IMG/VR virus record: IMGVR_UViG_3300027985_000221 | Location: 1 to 21,078 of that record | Strand: one strand, 5' to 3' | DNA length: 21,078 nucleotides | From: a virus | Part shown: positions 19,953-21,078 of the stretch, piece by piece | How positions within the stretch are numbered: position 1 is the first letter of the stretch | Layout of the letters: each line of letters opens with the position of its first letter | Notes under the pieces: generated by a model | Told to the model about the DNA's origin: nothing | Seen by the model: only the letters and a program-made list of their open reading frames with translations | Database searches by the model: none | Made by a program: the position numbers and the translations under genes

Positions 19953-20851
19953 TGCTCCGCAACCTCAACGCCACCTACGCCGGCAAGCGCATCCTCGCGT
20001 CGCCGTATGTCGGGGTTCTCGCGGCCACGATCGCTGCCGAGACCGCCGAGGGCGATCAGGGGCCGGGCATCCTCTACAACGAGTCAATCGATCCGGCCTA
20101 TGCCGGTAAATACCTGCGCGCCTGGATCACCAACCCGCCAACGGTCGGAACATTGCTGATCGCCGAGAACGGCGCGATTGAAGGTTACGACCTGCCGGTT
20201 GGCACGCACGTTTTCAACTACGACCTGATCGTCAATGACGCCAATGACTCCTCGTCGTCATTCACCGTCACGGTCGGCGTGGTGGATGCCGTGGCCGAAG
20301 GCGGCGTCGGGGTCGGAGCGGGGAGTGGAACAGGTGGCGAGGCTTTAGGGCAGATCGCTGGAACAGCGGACGGCGGGACCGGCAGCGGCACCGGATCGGG
20401 AACGGGCGGTGACGCTGCTGGCGAAGTATCCGCGACGGCCGAGGGCGGGGCCGGCGTTGGAACCGGGAGCGGCACGGGTGGCGATGCTATCGGTGAGGCC
20501 GGCGGCTCGGCGACAGCGATCGGCGGCACGGGAATAGGAACTGGCAGCGGAACAGGTGGGGAAGCGGCTGGAGAAATATTCGCTGTTGCCGATGGCGGTA
20601 CGGGAGCCGGAACGGGCAGTGGAACGGGGGGGAACGCGGCTGGCGTAGTTGCTGGCGTGGAAATATGGCCAAACGAATCCGACGTTCGCCTCGGCGTGAC
20701 CTACGGCCCGACCGGAGTTGAATACACCGGGACGATGGAAGCGGGAGCGGGAGCTTATCCAACCGCTGACCAGATCGCCTCAGCGGTCGATGCGGTGCTC
20801 GCGGCACGGTTCGCTTCCGTGCCCGCCGGCGTGTGGGACGAAGTGCTATGA
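19952..20851 (+). CDS. Tail-associated protein with five Gly-rich repeats
   Basis: The 299-residue product has three parts. Residues 1-112 are a beta-rich domain (LNATYAGKRILASPYVG, later EGYDLPVGTHVFNYDLIVND). Residues 114-235 are five tandem units of about 24 residues with core GTGxGTGSGTGGxAxGE. Residues 236-299 are a folded end with SDVRLGVTYGPTGVEYTGTM and PTADQIASAVDAVLAARF, a motif pair I remember from C-termini of phage tail or fibre proteins. The Gly-rich middle is likely a flexible or polyproline-II-like spacer between the two domains. ATG 19952 overlaps the previous stop; the stop overlaps the next start. Function in the particle is inferred from position and composition. Confidence 0.62.
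   Translation: MLRNLNATYAGKRILASPYVGVLAATIAAETAEGDQGPGILYNESIDPAYAGKYLRAWITNPPTVGTLLIAENGAIEGYDLPVGTHVFNYDLIVNDANDSSSSFTVTVGVVDAVAEGGVGVGAGSGTGGEALGQIAGTADGGTGSGTGSGTGGDAAGEVSATAEGGAGVGTGSGTGGDAIGEAGGSATAIGGTGIGTGSGTGGEAAGEIFAVADGGTGAGTGSGTGGNAAGVVAGVEIWPNESDVRLGVTYGPTGVEYTGTMEAGAGAYPTADQIASAVDAVLAARFASVPAGVWDEVL
20291..20656 (+). repeat. Five tandem Gly-rich coding repeats, second set
   Basis: Units begin at residues 114, 138, 162, 188 and 212 of the host gene; the third is two residues longer. The amino-acid core is highly alike while synonymous codons vary widely, including TCG in one unit and AGC or AGT in the others for the same serine. This points to conservation of the protein rather than recent DNA copying. 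Confidence 0.85.
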
Positions 20852-21078
20852 CCACCGCCCGCGAGCGCATGATCGCGCTGTCAGGACTGACCGGCGCTCA
20901 CACGGCGCGCGAGCACTTCCTGGCGATCATGCAGGGCACCGGGCAAGGCACGGTCTTCGCTTCGATGTTCGCCGTGCAGATCGATGAACCGACGCTTACG
21001 CTGGTGCAGATGCCGAAGCGCGAGGCGCGCAGCGACTACGCGCCGCCCGAAGTGCAGCAGTCCGGGGATGACCATGAC
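20848..21078 (+). CDS. 5' part of an unidentified tail-region gene (runs off window)
   Basis: ATG 20848 overlaps the preceding stop (ATGA), and the frame stays open for 77 codons to the right edge. The visible product begins MTTARERMIALSGLTGAHTA and continues AREHFLAIMQGTGQGTVFAS, with a Gly/Ser-containing turn, then a beta stretch FAVQIDEPTLTLVQMPKRE and a hydrophilic run DYAPPEVQQSGDD. I recognise no family. Coupling to the repeat protein and the return to higher G+C suggest it belongs to the same tail module. The remainder lies outside the window. Confidence 0.65.
   Translation, partial: MTTARERMIALSGLTGAHTAREHFLAIMQGTGQGTVFASMFAVQIDEPTLTLVQMPKREARSDYAPPEVQQSGDDHD

Noticed and set aside
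19563-20656. CRISPR-like or microsatellite array
   Set aside because: Repeats lie in frame within two genes, there are no unique spacers, and DNA identity between units is low while protein identity is high.

Overview
The window is a stretch of the genome of a tailed double-stranded DNA bacteriophage (free phage or prophage), not ordinary bacterial chromosome. The genes are packed head to tail with stop/start overlaps (ATGA, TGATG), the DNA is G+C-rich, and the phage hallmark genes occur in the usual order: terminase small and large subunits, portal, scaffold, major capsid protein, neck and virion proteins, lysis cassette, tail fibre or spike proteins. A spanin pair (Rz with nested Rz1) implies a Gram-negative host. 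From remembered family resemblance, a betaproteobacterial or similar G+C-rich proteobacterial host is likely. The capsid protein looks like the N4 gp56-type family, and no tape-measure, tail-tube or tail-sheath gene appears between capsid and fibre genes. This suggests a short-tailed (podovirus-like) particle, which is an inference. No integrase, repressor or attachment site is visible, so lifestyle cannot be decided.

Layout. Positions 1-1903 hold the end of the early/middle region: small unknown genes, an HNH-like Ref-type nuclease, a DUF1064 nuclease-fold protein and a zinc-binding protein that may be a Q-like late antiterminator. Positions 1904-2117 are a non-coding junction with terminators on both strands. 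Positions 2118-2898 form a two-gene leftward operon with its own good promoter and tandem terminators, inverted relative to all the other genes. Positions 2914-5210 encode the terminase. Positions 5212-6040 carry four very small overlapping genes, one with a helix-turn-helix. Positions 6040-10599 carry portal, a small partner protein, scaffold and major capsid protein. Intrinsic terminators lie just before the scaffold gene and just after the capsid gene. Positions 10675-14196 carry three small unknown proteins, an unusual methyltransferase-glycosyltransferase fusion, a probable adaptor protein and a virion protein. Positions 14193-15544 are the lysis cassette. Positions 15541-16268 carry small unknown genes, the last apparently broken by an in-frame stop codon. 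Positions 16283-21078 carry virion, beta-propeller-like, beta-helix-like and glycine-repeat tail proteins, with the last gene running off the window.

How it fits together. The Q-like gene followed by a short leader and terminator resembles a lambda-type late switch. If it works that way, the late operon would be read rightward through the leftward island and through the internal terminators. Packaging and head genes are followed by the modification enzyme, the neck genes, lysis, and finally host-recognition genes. The host-recognition stretch (about 15541-19444) is visibly more A+T-rich and is probably the exchangeable part of the genome. The best candidates for new biology are the methyltransferase-glycosyltransferase fusion inside the head module, the seven glycine-rich repeats spread over two adjacent tail genes, the non-canonical endolysin candidate (DUF5675), and the inverted two-gene island at the late switch.
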